Shown: positions 36,243 to 45,871 of the stretch, one piece after another | How positions within the stretch are numbered: position 1 is the first letter of the stretch | Layout of the letters: every line of letters begins with the position of its first letter | Assembly: GCF_026241135.1 (NCBI RefSeq) | Contig: NZ_JAPFGA010000014.1 | Coordinates: 80,849-144,848 of the forward strand | Direction of reading: 5' to 3' | DNA: 64,000 bases | Source: Galbibacter kalidii | Lineage (GTDB): Bacteria; Bacteroidota; Bacteroidia; Flavobacteriales; Flavobacteriaceae | The notes under the pieces: generated by a model | Databases searched by the model: none | The model's input: the letters and a program-made list of their open reading frames with translations, nothing else | Told to the model about the DNA's origin: nothing | Made by a program: the position numbers and the translations under genes

Positions 36243-36279
36243 TTTGAATAGTCCAAAAACCAAAAAAATAATAACTTTG
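36243..36279 (+). promoter_or_regulatory. Promoter of rsfS-ftsH
   Basis: TTTG at 36243-36246 and TAACTTTG at 36272-36279 (TAnnTTTG), 25 bases apart, slightly wider than usual. The -7 box ends 18 bases before the rsfS ATG at 36298. Confidence 0.45.
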
Positions 36280-36297
36280 TGAAAATAAAACTTTTTA

Positions 36298-36666
36298 ATG
36301 GCAAAAACGAATAGTAGCGCAGATCAGTTAATAACATTTATCTTAAAAGGAATCGAAGAGGTTAAGGGGAATGACGTAAATATTTTAGACTTAAGAGATA
36401 TTGAAAATACGGTTTGCGATTACTTTATAATCTGTAATGGTACTTCGAACACACAGGTAAACGCCATCGTAAATTCTATTCAAAAAACTGTCAGCCGAGA
36501 ACTTAAAGACAAACCATGGCATGTAGAAGGTACAGAAAATGCCGAATGGGTCTTGATCGATTATGTGAATGTGGTTGTACACGTTTTTCAGAAACACATT
36601 AGGGAATATTACGATATAGAAGGGTTATGGGGAGATGCAAAAATGACCGCAATCTCAACGAATTAA
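36298..36666 (+). CDS. rsfS: Ribosome silencing factor
   Basis: A 122-residue RsfS protein that binds ribosomal protein L14 and keeps the subunits apart under starvation. Family motifs: VNILDLRDIENTVCDYFIIC, GTSNTQVNAIVNSI, HVEGTENAEWVLIDYVNVVV and HVFQKHIREYYDIEGLWGDA. It comes 25 bases before ftsH on the same strand, a common Bacteroidota pairing. Confidence 0.95.
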   Translation: MAKTNSSADQLITFILKGIEEVKGNDVNILDLRDIENTVCDYFIICNGTSNTQVNAIVNSIQKTVSRELKDKPWHVEGTENAEWVLIDYVNVVVHVFQKHIREYYDIEGLWGDAKMTAISTN

Positions 36667-36691
36667 AACAAACAAGAAGCAACAAAAATTA

Positions 36692-38641
36692 ATGGCAAAA
36701 GATAATAATAACAATACAAGCCCAAAAAAACCTAAATTCAGTTCATATTGGATTTACGGGATTATATTAGTCCTTATCATAGGTATGCAATTTTTTTCCG
36801 GGGGAAGCAGTTGGCAATCGCCTCCTGATATAACCCCTTCTAAATTACAAGACTACCTCAAGGACGGAGATGTAAGTAAAATACAGATCATAACCAATAC
36901 CAGACAAGCTAAGGTATATCTCACCAAAGAAGCACAACAGAAGGAAGTTCACAAGGATGCCTTGAGCAAAACCCTTATTCCTTCTACTTCACAAATACCA
37001 CAATATCAACTGAAGTATGGTGATCTTCAGAATTTTGAAAACGACATCAAGAAAACCATCGACGAGAACGACCTCACGGCTTCGGTCGAGTATGAACAGG
37101 AATCCAATCTGTTTGGTGAATTGTTGTTGAATTTACTTCCTTTTATTCTGATTATCGGAATATGGATATTTTTGATGCGAAGAATGTCCGGAGGTGCCGG
37201 TGGAGGTGCCGGTGGACAGATTTTCAATATTGGAAAATCAAAAGCCCGCCTTTTTGACGAGAAAACCGACATGAAAGTTACTTTCAAGGATGTTGCCGGA
37301 TTGGAAGGGGCAAAAGAGGAAGTACAGGAGATTGTAGATTTCCTTAAAAATCCGGAAAAATATACTTCCCTTGGTGGTAAAATTCCTAAAGGGGCTCTTT
37401 TGGTAGGTGCTCCCGGAACAGGTAAAACCTTATTGGCAAAAGCAGTTGCGGGCGAGGCAAAAGTACCGTTCTTTTCCCTTTCAGGTTCCGATTTTGTGGA
37501 AATGTTTGTAGGGGTTGGTGCTTCGAGGGTAAGAGACTTATTCAAACAAGCTAAAGATAAATCCCCGGCCATCATTTTTATAGATGAAATTGATGCCATT
37601 GGTAGAGCTCGGGGTAAAAATAATATCACAGGTAGCAACGACGAAAGGGAAAACACCCTGAACCAACTGCTTACCGAAATGGATGGTTTTGGCACCAACA
37701 CCAATGTTATTGTATTGGCCGCCACCAACCGTGCCGATATTTTGGACAAAGCATTGATGCGAGCCGGACGTTTTGACCGACAAATCTATGTGGATCTTCC
37801 CGATGTAAGGGAACGTAAAGAAATCTTTGAAGTCCATTTAAGACCCATCAAAATATCCGACAACTTGGATTTGGAATTTTTGGCTAAACAAACACCTGGG
37901 TTCTCAGGAGCGGATATTGCTAATGTCTGTAACGAAGCAGCCCTTATTGCTGCCAGAAACGGAAGAAAAGCAGTAGACAAACAATCGTTCCTCGATGCGG
38001 TGGACAGAATTGTGGGCGGACTCGAAAAGAAGAACAAGATCATCACTCCGGGAGAAAAGAAAACCATTGCTTTCCACGAAGCCGGTCACGCTACCGTAAG
38101 CTGGATGCTCGAACACGCAGCGCCTTTGGTGAAAGTAACCATTGTCCCTCGTGGACAAAGTCTTGGAGCAGCTTGGTATTTGCCTGAAGAACGCCTTATC
38201 GTCCGTCCGGAACAAATGTCAGACGAAATGTGTGCCACACTGGGAGGAAGAGCTGCTGAAAAAGTGATCTTCGACAAAATATCCACTGGGGCTTTGAGCG
38301 ACCTTGAAAAAGTGACCAAACAGGCTAGGGCCATGGTGACCATCTACGGATTGAATGATAAAGTAGGAAATCTAACATATTACGATTCAAGCGGACAAAC
38401 AGATTACAACTTTTCGAAACCCTACAGTGAGAAAACCGCTCAATTGATCGACCAAGAAATTTCCAAAATTATTGAGGCACAATACATAAGAGCCATTGAG
38501 ATTTTGGAACAAAATAAAGACAAACTCACAGAACTGGCAGAACACCTGCTCGAGAAAGAAGTAATCTTCAAAGACGACCTTGAACGTATATTCGGGAAAA
38601 GACCTTTTACCAAAGAAGAGGAAGAATTACAAGAGAATTAA
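36692..38641 (+). CDS. ftsH: ATP-dependent zinc metalloprotease FtsH
   Basis: A 649-residue membrane-bound AAA+ protease. There are two N-terminal membrane helices (YGIILVLIIGMQFF and LLLNLLPFILIIGIWIF), a periplasmic insert between them, then Walker A GAPGTGKT (residues 239-246), Walker B IIFIDEIDAIG, SRH ATNRADILDKALMRAGRFD and the protease motif HEAGH (from residue 462). A glycine-rich patch (GGAGGGAGGQ) follows the second helix. It follows rsfS and is followed by an inverted repeat, then a LUD gene. Confidence 0.98.
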   Translation: MAKDNNNNTSPKKPKFSSYWIYGIILVLIIGMQFFSGGSSWQSPPDITPSKLQDYLKDGDVSKIQIITNTRQAKVYLTKEAQQKEVHKDALSKTLIPSTSQIPQYQLKYGDLQNFENDIKKTIDENDLTASVEYEQESNLFGELLLNLLPFILIIGIWIFLMRRMSGGAGGGAGGQIFNIGKSKARLFDEKTDMKVTFKDVAGLEGAKEEVQEIVDFLKNPEKYTSLGGKIPKGALLVGAPGTGKTLLAKAVAGEAKVPFFSLSGSDFVEMFVGVGASRVRDLFKQAKDKSPAIIFIDEIDAIGRARGKNNITGSNDERENTLNQLLTEMDGFGTNTNVIVLAATNRADILDKALMRAGRFDRQIYVDLPDVRERKEIFEVHLRPIKISDNLDLEFLAKQTPGFSGADIANVCNEAALIAARNGRKAVDKQSFLDAVDRIVGGLEKKNKIITPGEKKTIAFHEAGHATVSWMLEHAAPLVKVTIVPRGQSLGAAWYLPEERLIVRPEQMSDEMCATLGGRAAEKVIFDKISTGALSDLEKVTKQARAMVTIYGLNDKVGNLTYYDSSGQTDYNFSKPYSEKTAQLIDQEISKIIEAQYIRAIEILEQNKDKLTELAEHLLEKEVIFKDDLERIFGKRPFTKEEEELQEN

Positions 38642-38646
38642 TGTGC

Positions 38647-38679
38647 AAATGGGGGTATTTATGAAATTTACCCCCATTT
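38647..38679 (+). terminator. Inverted repeat after ftsH (possible terminator)
   Basis: AAATGGGGGTA and TACCCCCATTT form an 11-bp stem around an 11-base loop, six bases beyond the ftsH stop. There is only a weak T tract after it, so it may stabilise the 3' end or work with Rho. Confidence 0.55.
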
Positions 38680-38751
38680 CCTACGTTATACTTAATAATT
38701 TCATACTTTTAAGCGAGTAAATAATTAATCTTTTCCCCCATTAAAATTATA

Positions 38752-39360
38752 ATGAGCTTATTTAAAAAACTTTTCGGATCCAAACAAAAGAAGGATGAGT
38801 CTGGCACAGGAACTGATGAAAGAGGAAAGTTTATGCCGGAAATTAAGCTTCCTACCGACGAAAAATTCACTATTAATTTCAAAAAGAACGGCGGTAAATT
38901 CTTGTATTGTGATTCTCTGGAAGAGGTTTATGATTGTTTTTCCAATATTCTTACTGAAAATAGCTGGAGTCCCGCAGATGTCTGTTGTTTGGACAGTAAT
39001 CTGAAAAAGACCTTTCAGCACTTCAAAATTTCCCAAAAAAACGATTGTATAGGTGCTACTTTGTTATTAGCTCGTTGTGAAAATTTGGTTGCCGACAACG
39101 GATCCATCCTTATTTCATCCAATCAAATAAAAGAAAGCAAACTCAATGACCTGCCCGACAATTTTATCGTATTCGCCACTACAAGTCAGCTTGTTGACAC
39201 CATCGGAGAAGGATTAAGGGGCATTAAGAAAAAGAACAGAAATCAGATTCCTACCAATATCACCACCATAAAACACTTCAGTATAAAAGAAGAAAAAGAT
39301 TTTCTGACTTACGGAAGTAGTTCAAAAAACTTATATTTGCTCCTATTGGAGGATCTATAA
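38752..39360 (+). CDS. LUD (LutC/YkgG-like) domain protein
   Basis: A 202-residue protein with the LUD core: LLLARCENLVADNGSILISS, then NFIVFATTSQLVDTIGEGLR. The basic N terminus (MSLFKKLFGSKQKK) resembles that of the Pth extension in this window and may be a weak membrane-association signal. LUD proteins occur in L-lactate oxidation (LutABC), but no lutA or lutB is present here, so its task is unknown. Confidence 0.85.
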   Translation: MSLFKKLFGSKQKKDESGTGTDERGKFMPEIKLPTDEKFTINFKKNGGKFLYCDSLEEVYDCFSNILTENSWSPADVCCLDSNLKKTFQHFKISQKNDCIGATLLLARCENLVADNGSILISSNQIKESKLNDLPDNFIVFATTSQLVDTIGEGLRGIKKKNRNQIPTNITTIKHFSIKEEKDFLTYGSSSKNLYLLLLEDL

Positions 39361-39393
39361 GGCAAAAATTCATAAGACTTAAAATTTAACCGT

Positions 39394-40209
39394 GTGAAAG
39401 AACTTTTAAAACGTACCCTTACGGGCATTATCTATGTTTTTTTACTCCTTTCAGCTGTCTTTCTGAGTAATGACGCTTTTGATTTTCTGTTCATGGCTTT
39501 CGGCCTTATTTGTATCTATGAATTTAAAAAGATCATTCGTCTTAGCGGTTACTATATTTTCATTGCTTTTATGGCACTTTGGTGGGTTTTTATCTACCTT
39601 TTGGGGGAAATTCCATTCCAAAACCTATTGCGCTGTATCCTCCTTGCTTTAAGTGTAGGTGTTAATATTTTCTTGATTACACTGCTGTATTCCCACAAAA
39701 AACCGAATTATACCAACACCCAAAAATTTATCATCACGCTTTGTTATATCGGTGGTGGATGTATCTTTTTGACCATGATTCCCTATCAGCCACACCATTT
39801 TGCCGAATCTTTAATAATTGGTATCTTTATATTGATATGGGTAAACGATTCTTTTGCCTATATTGTGGGAAAAGGCATTGGGAAACACAAGCTTTTCCCC
39901 AGTGTTTCCCCAAAGAAAACCATTGAAGGATTTATCGGCGGATTGTTATTTGCCCTTGTTGCGGCCTATTTATTGTACATGTATAGTGGAGAACTCAACT
40001 TAGTGCGATGGATGGTACTTGCCATTGTTGTTGTTGTCAGTGGTTCTATAGGCGATTTGGTAGAATCTAAATTCAAACGCTTGGCAGGTGTAAAAGACAG
40101 TGGTGCTATTCTACCCGGACACGGTGGTTTGTTGGATAGACTGGACAGTCTTATTTTTGCTGCCCCTTTTTCATATTTAACTCTTCAATTATTTAATTAT
40201 GTTTCATAA
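39394..40209 (+). CDS. cdsA: Phosphatidate cytidylyltransferase (CDP-diglyceride synthase)
   Basis: A 271-residue polytopic inner-membrane enzyme that makes CDP-diacylglycerol from phosphatidate and CTP. The C-terminal family signature is complete: SIGDLVESKFKRLAGVKDSG followed by LPGHGGLLDRLDSL. The start is GTG at 39394. It overlaps psd by 11 bases, so the two phospholipid genes are cotranscribed. Confidence 0.95.
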   Translation: MKELLKRTLTGIIYVFLLLSAVFLSNDAFDFLFMAFGLICIYEFKKIIRLSGYYIFIAFMALWWVFIYLLGEIPFQNLLRCILLALSVGVNIFLITLLYSHKKPNYTNTQKFIITLCYIGGGCIFLTMIPYQPHHFAESLIIGIFILIWVNDSFAYIVGKGIGKHKLFPSVSPKKTIEGFIGGLLFALVAAYLLYMYSGELNLVRWMVLAIVVVVSGSIGDLVESKFKRLAGVKDSGAILPGHGGLLDRLDSLIFAAPFSYLTLQLFNYVS

Positions 40210-40852
40210 AGAAGGCCATAAAATCATCCTTTTCACCTTCATTTTTGTAGCCATTGGGGTCATTTTGTCTCAATTTTATATTGACATTTTATGGCTGAAA
40301 AAGCTTGTTCAATTTGCACTGTTGATCATTTTGGTTCTCATACTTCAGTTTTTTAGGAATCCGAAACGAAAAACCGAACTAAACAATAAACATATTATTG
40401 CCCCTGTTGATGGTAAAGTAGTTGTTATAGAAGAGGTATTTGAAAAGGAATATTTTAAGGATAAACGCATTCAAGTTTCCATTTTTATGTCCCCCATCAA
40501 TGTGCATGTTACCAGATATTCATTGGGCGGAACGATAAAATATAGCAAATACCACCCCGGGAAATATCTCGTGGCGTGGCATCCCAAATCGTCTGAGGAA
40601 AACGAACGCACCACTGTGGTAGTCAACAACCCTGTGTATGGTGAAGTGTTATACCGACAAGTAGCCGGTGCTATGGCCCGAAGGATCGTAAATTATGCGC
40701 AAGAAGGCGACAAAGCTGTGCAGGGAGCAGATTCAGGATTCATTAAATTTGGCTCCAGGGTTGACCTCTTCCTGCCGTTGGACACCGACATAAATGTAGT
40801 ACTACAACAGAAAGTAAAAGGAGGAATTGACGTTATTGCATCCAAAAAATGA
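40199..40852 (+). CDS. psd: Phosphatidylserine decarboxylase (short, archaeal-type proenzyme)
   Basis: A 217-residue decarboxylase proenzyme that makes phosphatidylethanolamine. The maturation site is GFIKFGSRVDLFLP: cleavage before Ser of GSR would form the pyruvoyl group, as in the short Psd class. N-terminal membrane helices and the core FMSPINVHVTRYSLGGTI are present. It overlaps cdsA (11 bases) and the downstream acyl-CoA-binding protein gene (4 bases). Confidence 0.95.
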   Translation: MFHKEGHKIILFTFIFVAIGVILSQFYIDILWLKKLVQFALLIILVLILQFFRNPKRKTELNNKHIIAPVDGKVVVIEEVFEKEYFKDKRIQVSIFMSPINVHVTRYSLGGTIKYSKYHPGKYLVAWHPKSSEENERTTVVVNNPVYGEVLYRQVAGAMARRIVNYAQEGDKAVQGADSGFIKFGSRVDLFLPLDTDINVVLQQKVKGGIDVIASKK

Positions 40853-41118
40853 ACTCGGATTTGAACACAGCATTTGATGAAGCGGTAGAGCGTATTAACA
40901 ATTGTAAGGAATTGTTTCCTGCCGATTTCTTATTGCGCCTGTATGGCTATTACAAAAAAGCTACAAAAAACAGTGAACCCCCCAGTAGCAGGCGACCTAT
41001 TATCAATGCGTTTAAAGCCAATGCTCTTTTTCAAACAAGAGACATTAGCGAAAAAGAAGCCAAGGAAAAATACGTCAAGTTGGTGAACGAGTATTTTAAA
41101 GAAAAAGATAAAACGTAA
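40849..41118 (+). CDS. Acyl-CoA-binding protein
   Basis: An 89-residue four-helix ACBP: FDEAVERINNC, then LLRLYGYYKKAT with the conserved Tyr residues and Lys that hold the CoA, and KYVKLVNEYFKEK at the end. ACBPs are mainly eukaryotic but are known in some Bacteroidota. The four-base overlap with psd places it in the phospholipid operon, where it may deliver or buffer acyl-CoA; this is inference. Confidence 0.88.
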   Translation: MNSDLNTAFDEAVERINNCKELFPADFLLRLYGYYKKATKNSEPPSSRRPIINAFKANALFQTRDISEKEAKEKYVKLVNEYFKEKDKT

Positions 41119-41137
41119 ATCTGACTTAAAAACAAAA

Positions 41138-41180
41138 TTGACATTGTCAAACTGAGCCTGTCGAAGTTCAACAATGTCAA
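41138..41180. repeat. REP-like inverted repeat (copy 2, single unit)
   Basis: TTGACATTGT and ACAATGTCAA flank CTGAGCCTGTCGAAG. It has the core shared with the longer copies at 27068-27197 and 50713-50835, and lies between the convergent acyl-CoA-binding protein and valS genes. Confidence 0.8.
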
Positions 41181-41205
41181 CGTCTATTTTATCAATATAG
41201 CTAGC

Positions 41206-43836
41206 TTATTTCAAACTAATCAATCGCTCTTTTAAGGTCGCTATCTTGGCGATGGCATCTGTTTCTTTTTTCTTTTCTCCGGCTACTACCTTTTCCGGCG
41301 CGTTGTTTACAAAGCGCTCGTTGGAAAGTTTCTTTTGAACAGACTTCAAGAAACCTTCGGTATAGCTCAGTTCTTCTTCAAGCTTCCCGATTTCTTCTTC
41401 AACATCTATCGCTCCGCTTACCGGAATGAAATATTCGTTGGATTTCACCCTGAAAGAAAGTGCGCCATCCACTTTTTCATCCACATAGGAAAGTTCATCA
41501 ATATTCCCCATTTTTTTGATGATGGTATCAAAAACCGAATCGGCTTTTTCATTGTTGATCAACGACAATGAAATTCCATTCTTAAAAGCAATATTTTTCT
41601 CCTTTCTGATGGTTCTTATTCCTGAAATCACTTCAGAAGCAAAATCGAAGTTTTTAATGATTTCAGTATCAAAATCGGTCTGAGAAGGCCATTTTGAAAC
41701 AATCAAAGCATCTTCAGGAGTACGTTCTTCCATCAACTGCCATACTTCTTCACTTAAAAACGGCATAAACGGATGCAACAACTTCAAATTATCTTCAAAA
41801 ATAGCAATAACCTCCCTGTATGTTTTCTCATCTATCGGCTGCTGATAGGCTGGTTTTACCATTTCCAACAACCAAGAGCAGAAATCGTCCCAAACCAATT
41901 TGTATGTCGCCATCAAGGCATCGGAAATTCTGTATTTTGAATACTGATCCTCGATTTCCTTCAGCGTTTGTTGAAACTTGTTTTTATACCATTTGATTGC
42001 CGTTACGGCATATTCAGGCTGCTCGATATCGGCCATTTCCCATCCTTTGACCAAACGGAAAGCATTCCATATTTTATTAGAGAAACTCTTTCCTTGCTGA
42101 CATAAAGCTTCGTCAAACAACAAATCGTTTCCGGCGGCAGAACTCAACAACAAACCTACGCGAACTCCATCAGCACCATATTCTTCTATCAATTTCAAGG
42201 CGTTCGGGGAATTTCCTAAGGATTTTGACATTTTCCGACGTTGTTTGTCACGCACCAAACCGGTAAGGTATACATTGCTGAACGGTTTTTTTCCTCGGAA
42301 TTCATATCCGGCAAAAATCATTCTCGCCACCCAGAAAAACAGAATATCAGGTCCGGTAACAAGGTCGTTGGTCGGATAATAGTATTCAATTTCTTTGTTT
42401 TCAGGTTCCAAAATCCCGTTGAAAACACTGATAGGCCACAACCAAGAAGAAAACCAGGTGTCCAGGGAATCATTGTCTTGTTGAAGATCGGCTGTTGTAA
42501 GCGCTTCATTTCCAGATTGCTTTTTCGCCTTTGCAAGCGCTTCATCAGCATTTTCAGCAACAACAAAATCTTTTTCCCCATCGCCGTAATAGTAGGCCGG
42601 GATTTGGTGTCCCCACCACAATTGGCGTGAAATATTCCAATCCCTGATATTTTCCAACCAATGGCGATAGGTGTTTTCAAATTTTGACGGGAACAGTTTG
42701 ATCTCCTTAGTATCCAACACTGCTTCCAGTGCCGGTTTTACCAATTCTTCCATTTTCAGGAACCACTGATCGGACAAACGAGGTTCGATAATCGCTTTCG
42801 TACGTTCGGAAGTTCCTACTTTATTCACATGATCTTCAGTTTTCACCAAAAATCCTTTTTCTTCCAATTCTTTAACAATCTCTTTTCGAACCACAAACCT
42901 GTCTTTTCCTTCGTAATGAAGTCCGTTACTGTTCAAAGTAGCATCTTCATTAAAAATATCGATGACTTCAAGCTTGTGCTTATCCCCTAAATTCTTATCG
43001 TTTTCATCGTGTGCAGGTGTCACTTTCAAACAACCGGTACCAAATTCAACATCTACATATTCATCTTCAATAATAGGAATGGCACGGTTTGCCAAGGGAA
43101 CAATGGCTTTTTTTCCTTTCAAATGTTTATATCGTTCATCATTGGGATTGATACAAATTGCAGTATCTCCCAAAATGGTCTCCGGCCTTGTCGTAGCGAT
43201 GGTCACTTTTTCATCACTTCCTTCAATGGCGTAGGATAAATAATACAATTGTCCCTGACGCTCTTCATAAATCACTTCTTCATCAGAAAGGGTGGTTTTT
43301 GCTTCCGGATCCCAATTGACCATGCGATAACCGCGATAAATCATCCCTTTTTCGTAGAGATCGACAAAAACCTTGATCACCGATGCTGACATATCGTCAT
43401 CCATGGTGAATTTTGTGCGATCCCAATCGCATGAACACCCCAATTTCTTTAATTGTTCCAGGATCACACCTCCGTATTCGTGTGTCCAGTCCCAGGCGTG
43501 TTTCAAAAACTCTTCACGGGTGAGGTCTGATTTCTCGATCCCCTCTGCTTTTAATTTTGCCACCACTTTTGCTTCTGTGGCAATCGCCGCATGGTCGGTG
43601 CCCGGCACCCAACAAGCATTATAGCCGTTAAGGCGCGCCCTTCTTATCAGCACATCCTGGAGAGTATTGTTCATCATATGCCCCATATGCAGTACTCCGG
43701 TGACGTTTGGTGGCGGAATTACTATGGAATACGGTTCTCTTTCGTCCGGTTCAGAACGAAAAAAACCGTGCTTCATCCAATAGTCATACCACTTGTTTTC
43801 AACCGATTTTGCATCATATTTTGACGGAATATCCAT
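41206..43836 (-). CDS. valS: Valyl-tRNA synthetase
   Basis: A class I synthetase of about 876 residues that charges tRNA-Val. HIGH-type motif: [24 protein letters not shown] motif: [16 protein letters not shown]. The connective polypeptide editing domain lies between them, and the C-terminal coiled coil is [20 protein letters not shown]. The start is placed at ATG 43836 ([13 protein letters not shown]); a GTG at 43848 would add four residues. Confidence 0.97.
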   Translation of the reverse strand: MDIPSKYDAKSVENKWYDYWMKHGFFRSEPDEREPYSIVIPPPNVTGVLHMGHMMNNTLQDVLIRRARLNGYNACWVPGTDHAAIATEAKVVAKLKAEGIEKSDLTREEFLKHAWDWTHEYGGVILEQLKKLGCSCDWDRTKFTMDDDMSASVIKVFVDLYEKGMIYRGYRMVNWDPEAKTTLSDEEVIYEERQGQLYYLSYAIEGSDEKVTIATTRPETILGDTAICINPNDERYKHLKGKKAIVPLANRAIPIIEDEYVDVEFGTGCLKVTPAHDENDKNLGDKHKLEVIDIFNEDATLNSNGLHYEGKDRFVVRKEIVKELEEKGFLVKTEDHVNKVGTSERTKAIIEPRLSDQWFLKMEELVKPALEAVLDTKEIKLFPSKFENTYRHWLENIRDWNISRQLWWGHQIPAYYYGDGEKDFVVAENADEALAKAKKQSGNEALTTADLQQDNDSLDTWFSSWLWPISVFNGILEPENKEIEYYYPTNDLVTGPDILFFWVARMIFAGYEFRGKKPFSNVYLTGLVRDKQRRKMSKSLGNSPNALKLIEEYGADGVRVGLLLSSAAGNDLLFDEALCQQGKSFSNKIWNAFRLVKGWEMADIEQPEYAVTAIKWYKNKFQQTLKEIEDQYSKYRISDALMATYKLVWDDFCSWLLEMVKPAYQQPIDEKTYREVIAIFEDNLKLLHPFMPFLSEEVWQLMEERTPEDALIVSKWPSQTDFDTEIIKNFDFASEVISGIRTIRKEKNIAFKNGISLSLINNEKADSVFDTIIKKMGNIDELSYVDEKVDGALSFRVKSNEYFIPVSGAIDVEEEIGKLEEELSYTEGFLKSVQKKLSNERFVNNAPEKVVAGEKKKETDAIAKIATLKERLISLK

Positions 43837-43866
43837 ATTTTGGAACACTTTTTGGGATTAAGACTG

Positions 43867-43874
43867 CAAAAGTA
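43867..43874 (-). promoter_or_regulatory. Putative -7 element of valS
   Basis: Reads TACTTTTG on the minus strand (TAnnTTTG), about 30 bases upstream of the valS ATG. No clear -33 box. Confidence 0.45.
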
Positions 43875-43960
43875 GCTATATCCGCAGGATTATAAAAGAA
43901 AAGAATAAATTTTGCGGGTTGATCAAAAGTAATTAAATTTGATATTCACTTAAATCTAAA

Positions 43961-44350
43961 ATGATGAAAAAATTACTAATGCTTTTGTTTGTCGGAGTTA
44001 TTGGCTTTGCAGCTACAGCTCAGGACAATACAGCGAAAATAGAGTTTAAAAGCAACGTGATCGATTACGGTGAAATCACTCGAGGAAGTGATGGCGTACG
44101 TATTTTTAAATTTACAAATACAGGTGACGCTCCTTTGGTTATTTCCAATGTTCGTTCCAGCTGTGGATGTACTATTCCAAAAAAACCCGATGCTCCCATT
44201 GCACCAGGAGCCATCGGAGAAATCGAAGTGAAATACGACACTAAACGCGTAGGTCCGATTAGAAAGACCATTACGGTAGAATCTAACGCAGACACACCTA
44301 CAATTGCGTTAAAAATCAAAGGAACCGTACTGGCTAATTCAGGAAAATAA
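43961..44350 (+). CDS. Secreted DUF1573 protein
   Basis: A 129-residue exported protein with a signal peptide (KKLLMLLFVGVIGFAATAQD) and one Ig-like DUF1573 domain with the hallmark FTNTGDAPLVI, VRSSCGCTIP and APGAIGEIEVKYDT. The paired cysteines in SSCGC are conserved in the family; the function is unknown. It stands alone with a strong shared terminator downstream. Confidence 0.92.
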   Translation: MMKKLLMLLFVGVIGFAATAQDNTAKIEFKSNVIDYGEITRGSDGVRIFKFTNTGDAPLVISNVRSSCGCTIPKKPDAPIAPGAIGEIEVKYDTKRVGPIRKTITVESNADTPTIALKIKGTVLANSGK

Positions 44351-44370
44351 TTATTATTTAAATTTATATT

Positions 44371-44407
44371 GAAAATCGGCTTTTCTTGCGAAAAGCCGAT
44401 TTTTTTA
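44371..44407. terminator. Bidirectional terminator between DUF1573 and aspartyl protease genes
   Basis: AAATCGGCTTTTC and GAAAAGCCGATTT pair around TTGC, with a T run on the plus strand and an A run (T run on the minus strand) on the other side. It is placed exactly between the two convergent stop codons. Confidence 0.9.
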
Positions 44408-45739
44408 CAGCACTTTTTTCAAAACAAAGGAGAATTTCAGCTCAGAACCCGATCTGTCGACCGTAAGGTATATCTTTTCCCCCGCTTTTTTATTGATCAT
44501 TCCCCTGACCTCCTGTAAACTATACCTGTAAACATTCCTGTTGTTTACTTCTACAATAACATCTCCTTCTTTCAAGCCTACTTTGTGGGCCGGACTACCT
44601 TCCCTGATCTCTGCGATTTCCAATGCTGGATGTAATTCTAAATGAAATTGCTCGCTCGCCAATATTTTGATTCTGTTATCGGCACTATTATCTTTTACCC
44701 CTCTGTCTATCCCTCCTGCTAATGCTTTTACCACTCTCAGTCCATTGTGTTGTAGTTCGATACCACTCATATTATATTTAAACGGATCTTTATAGCTTGA
44801 ATTTTTCTTAAAAGTGATCTTATTGTTCGGATAATCCAATATCAAATTAAACCTTCTCAATATCTCTGAGCCCAATGAGCCATTTCGGTCCCTCATTGAG
44901 TTAATATATTGTAAAGCGAGCGAATCGGGATAGGCCACTTTAGCCCCTTCCATCTCAAGACCAGCTATAATAAAATTCTTTACCCGAGCCCGCTTTCCGT
45001 GAATGCGCCCACTGAGTCCGAACCCCAGAAAATCATCAAAAAAATGGGCGGGCTCTACGATTTCCTGTTCCTTGTTCTCAAACAACCATAAGGCATCACT
45101 ACTCCCGGTATCCAACAATAGCTTCACCCCAACCCATTTGTTTGTTGAAAATTGTTTGACATCGGCAAAAACATAGGCTTTGCTTCCTTCGAGATGCAAT
45201 CGCCGTGTTTCACATTTTCTACAGTTCTTATACATGTATTTATCCGGATCGTGAAACTTTATCTTTTTCCTTGAATAATTGATTTCAACAATAAAATTCT
45301 TCAGTATATCATAACCAATAATCCCATGTACATCTAAACCCATACGTGGAGAGAGATTCATACTACTGTCTGATATCAAAAAAAGATCTTGATTGTTGTT
45401 GTACACATCCCCTAATCTGAATCTGTTTCCGGTAGATCGGATTGCTTTTATAGGCTTTCCTTCGCCCAGACCTTTCAAGAGGATCTCCTTTGCATTCTTG
45501 ATTTCTACGGAATCGGCACCCGTTAGGTTAAAAAGTATAGGATTGTTTACCCCTGTATCCAAGATAAATGACAATTCTACGCCATTCACTTCAATAGGTA
45601 TCAGAATAAGGTTGTTTACAAATTTGAACCGCACTTTTTCAAACTTGTTCCCTTTTTCTAAGGCAAAACCTCCCTGACCGTAGGATATGAAGCAAAAGGC
45701 AAAAAAAAACAACCATAGAAAGTGTTTTCTTTTCACCAT
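44405..45739 (-). CDS. Retropepsin-like aspartyl protease with PDZ domain
   Basis: About 444 residues. After a signal peptide (RKHFLWLFFFAFCFISYGQ) there are two aspartyl-protease half-sites, FILDTGVNNPI (in the first half) and LLLDTGSSDALWLF (in the second), and a C-terminal PDZ domain with HKVGLKEGDVIVEVNNRNVY. The two DTG motifs suggest a periplasmic single-chain protease of the type common in Bacteroidota. An earlier ATG at 45805 would place 22 residues before the signal peptide, so 45739 is preferred. Confidence 0.88.
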   Translation of the reverse strand: MVKRKHFLWLFFFAFCFISYGQGGFALEKGNKFEKVRFKFVNNLILIPIEVNGVELSFILDTGVNNPILFNLTGADSVEIKNAKEILLKGLGEGKPIKAIRSTGNRFRLGDVYNNNQDLFLISDSSMNLSPRMGLDVHGIIGYDILKNFIVEINYSRKKIKFHDPDKYMYKNCRKCETRRLHLEGSKAYVFADVKQFSTNKWVGVKLLLDTGSSDALWLFENKEQEIVEPAHFFDDFLGFGLSGRIHGKRARVKNFIIAGLEMEGAKVAYPDSLALQYINSMRDRNGSLGSEILRRFNLILDYPNNKITFKKNSSYKDPFKYNMSGIELQHNGLRVVKALAGGIDRGVKDNSADNRIKILASEQFHLELHPALEIAEIREGSPAHKVGLKEGDVIVEVNNRNVYRYSLQEVRGMINKKAGEKIYLTVDRSGSELKFSFVLKKVL

Positions 45740-45871
45740 AATGTTATAAATATAAGAAGAATAAATGCTCTTAAAGATAAGTTTAACACATTCCCCATCT
45801 AACAACTCTTATCACTTCCTACTTATTTATGAAATATATTTCGCAAATTTGCACGATATAAATTTTGAGAT

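Noticed and set aside
37027..37749. 240-codon minus-strand frame inside ftsH
   Set aside because: Antisense shadow of the highly conserved ftsH ATPase region, with Ser/Pro-rich composition.
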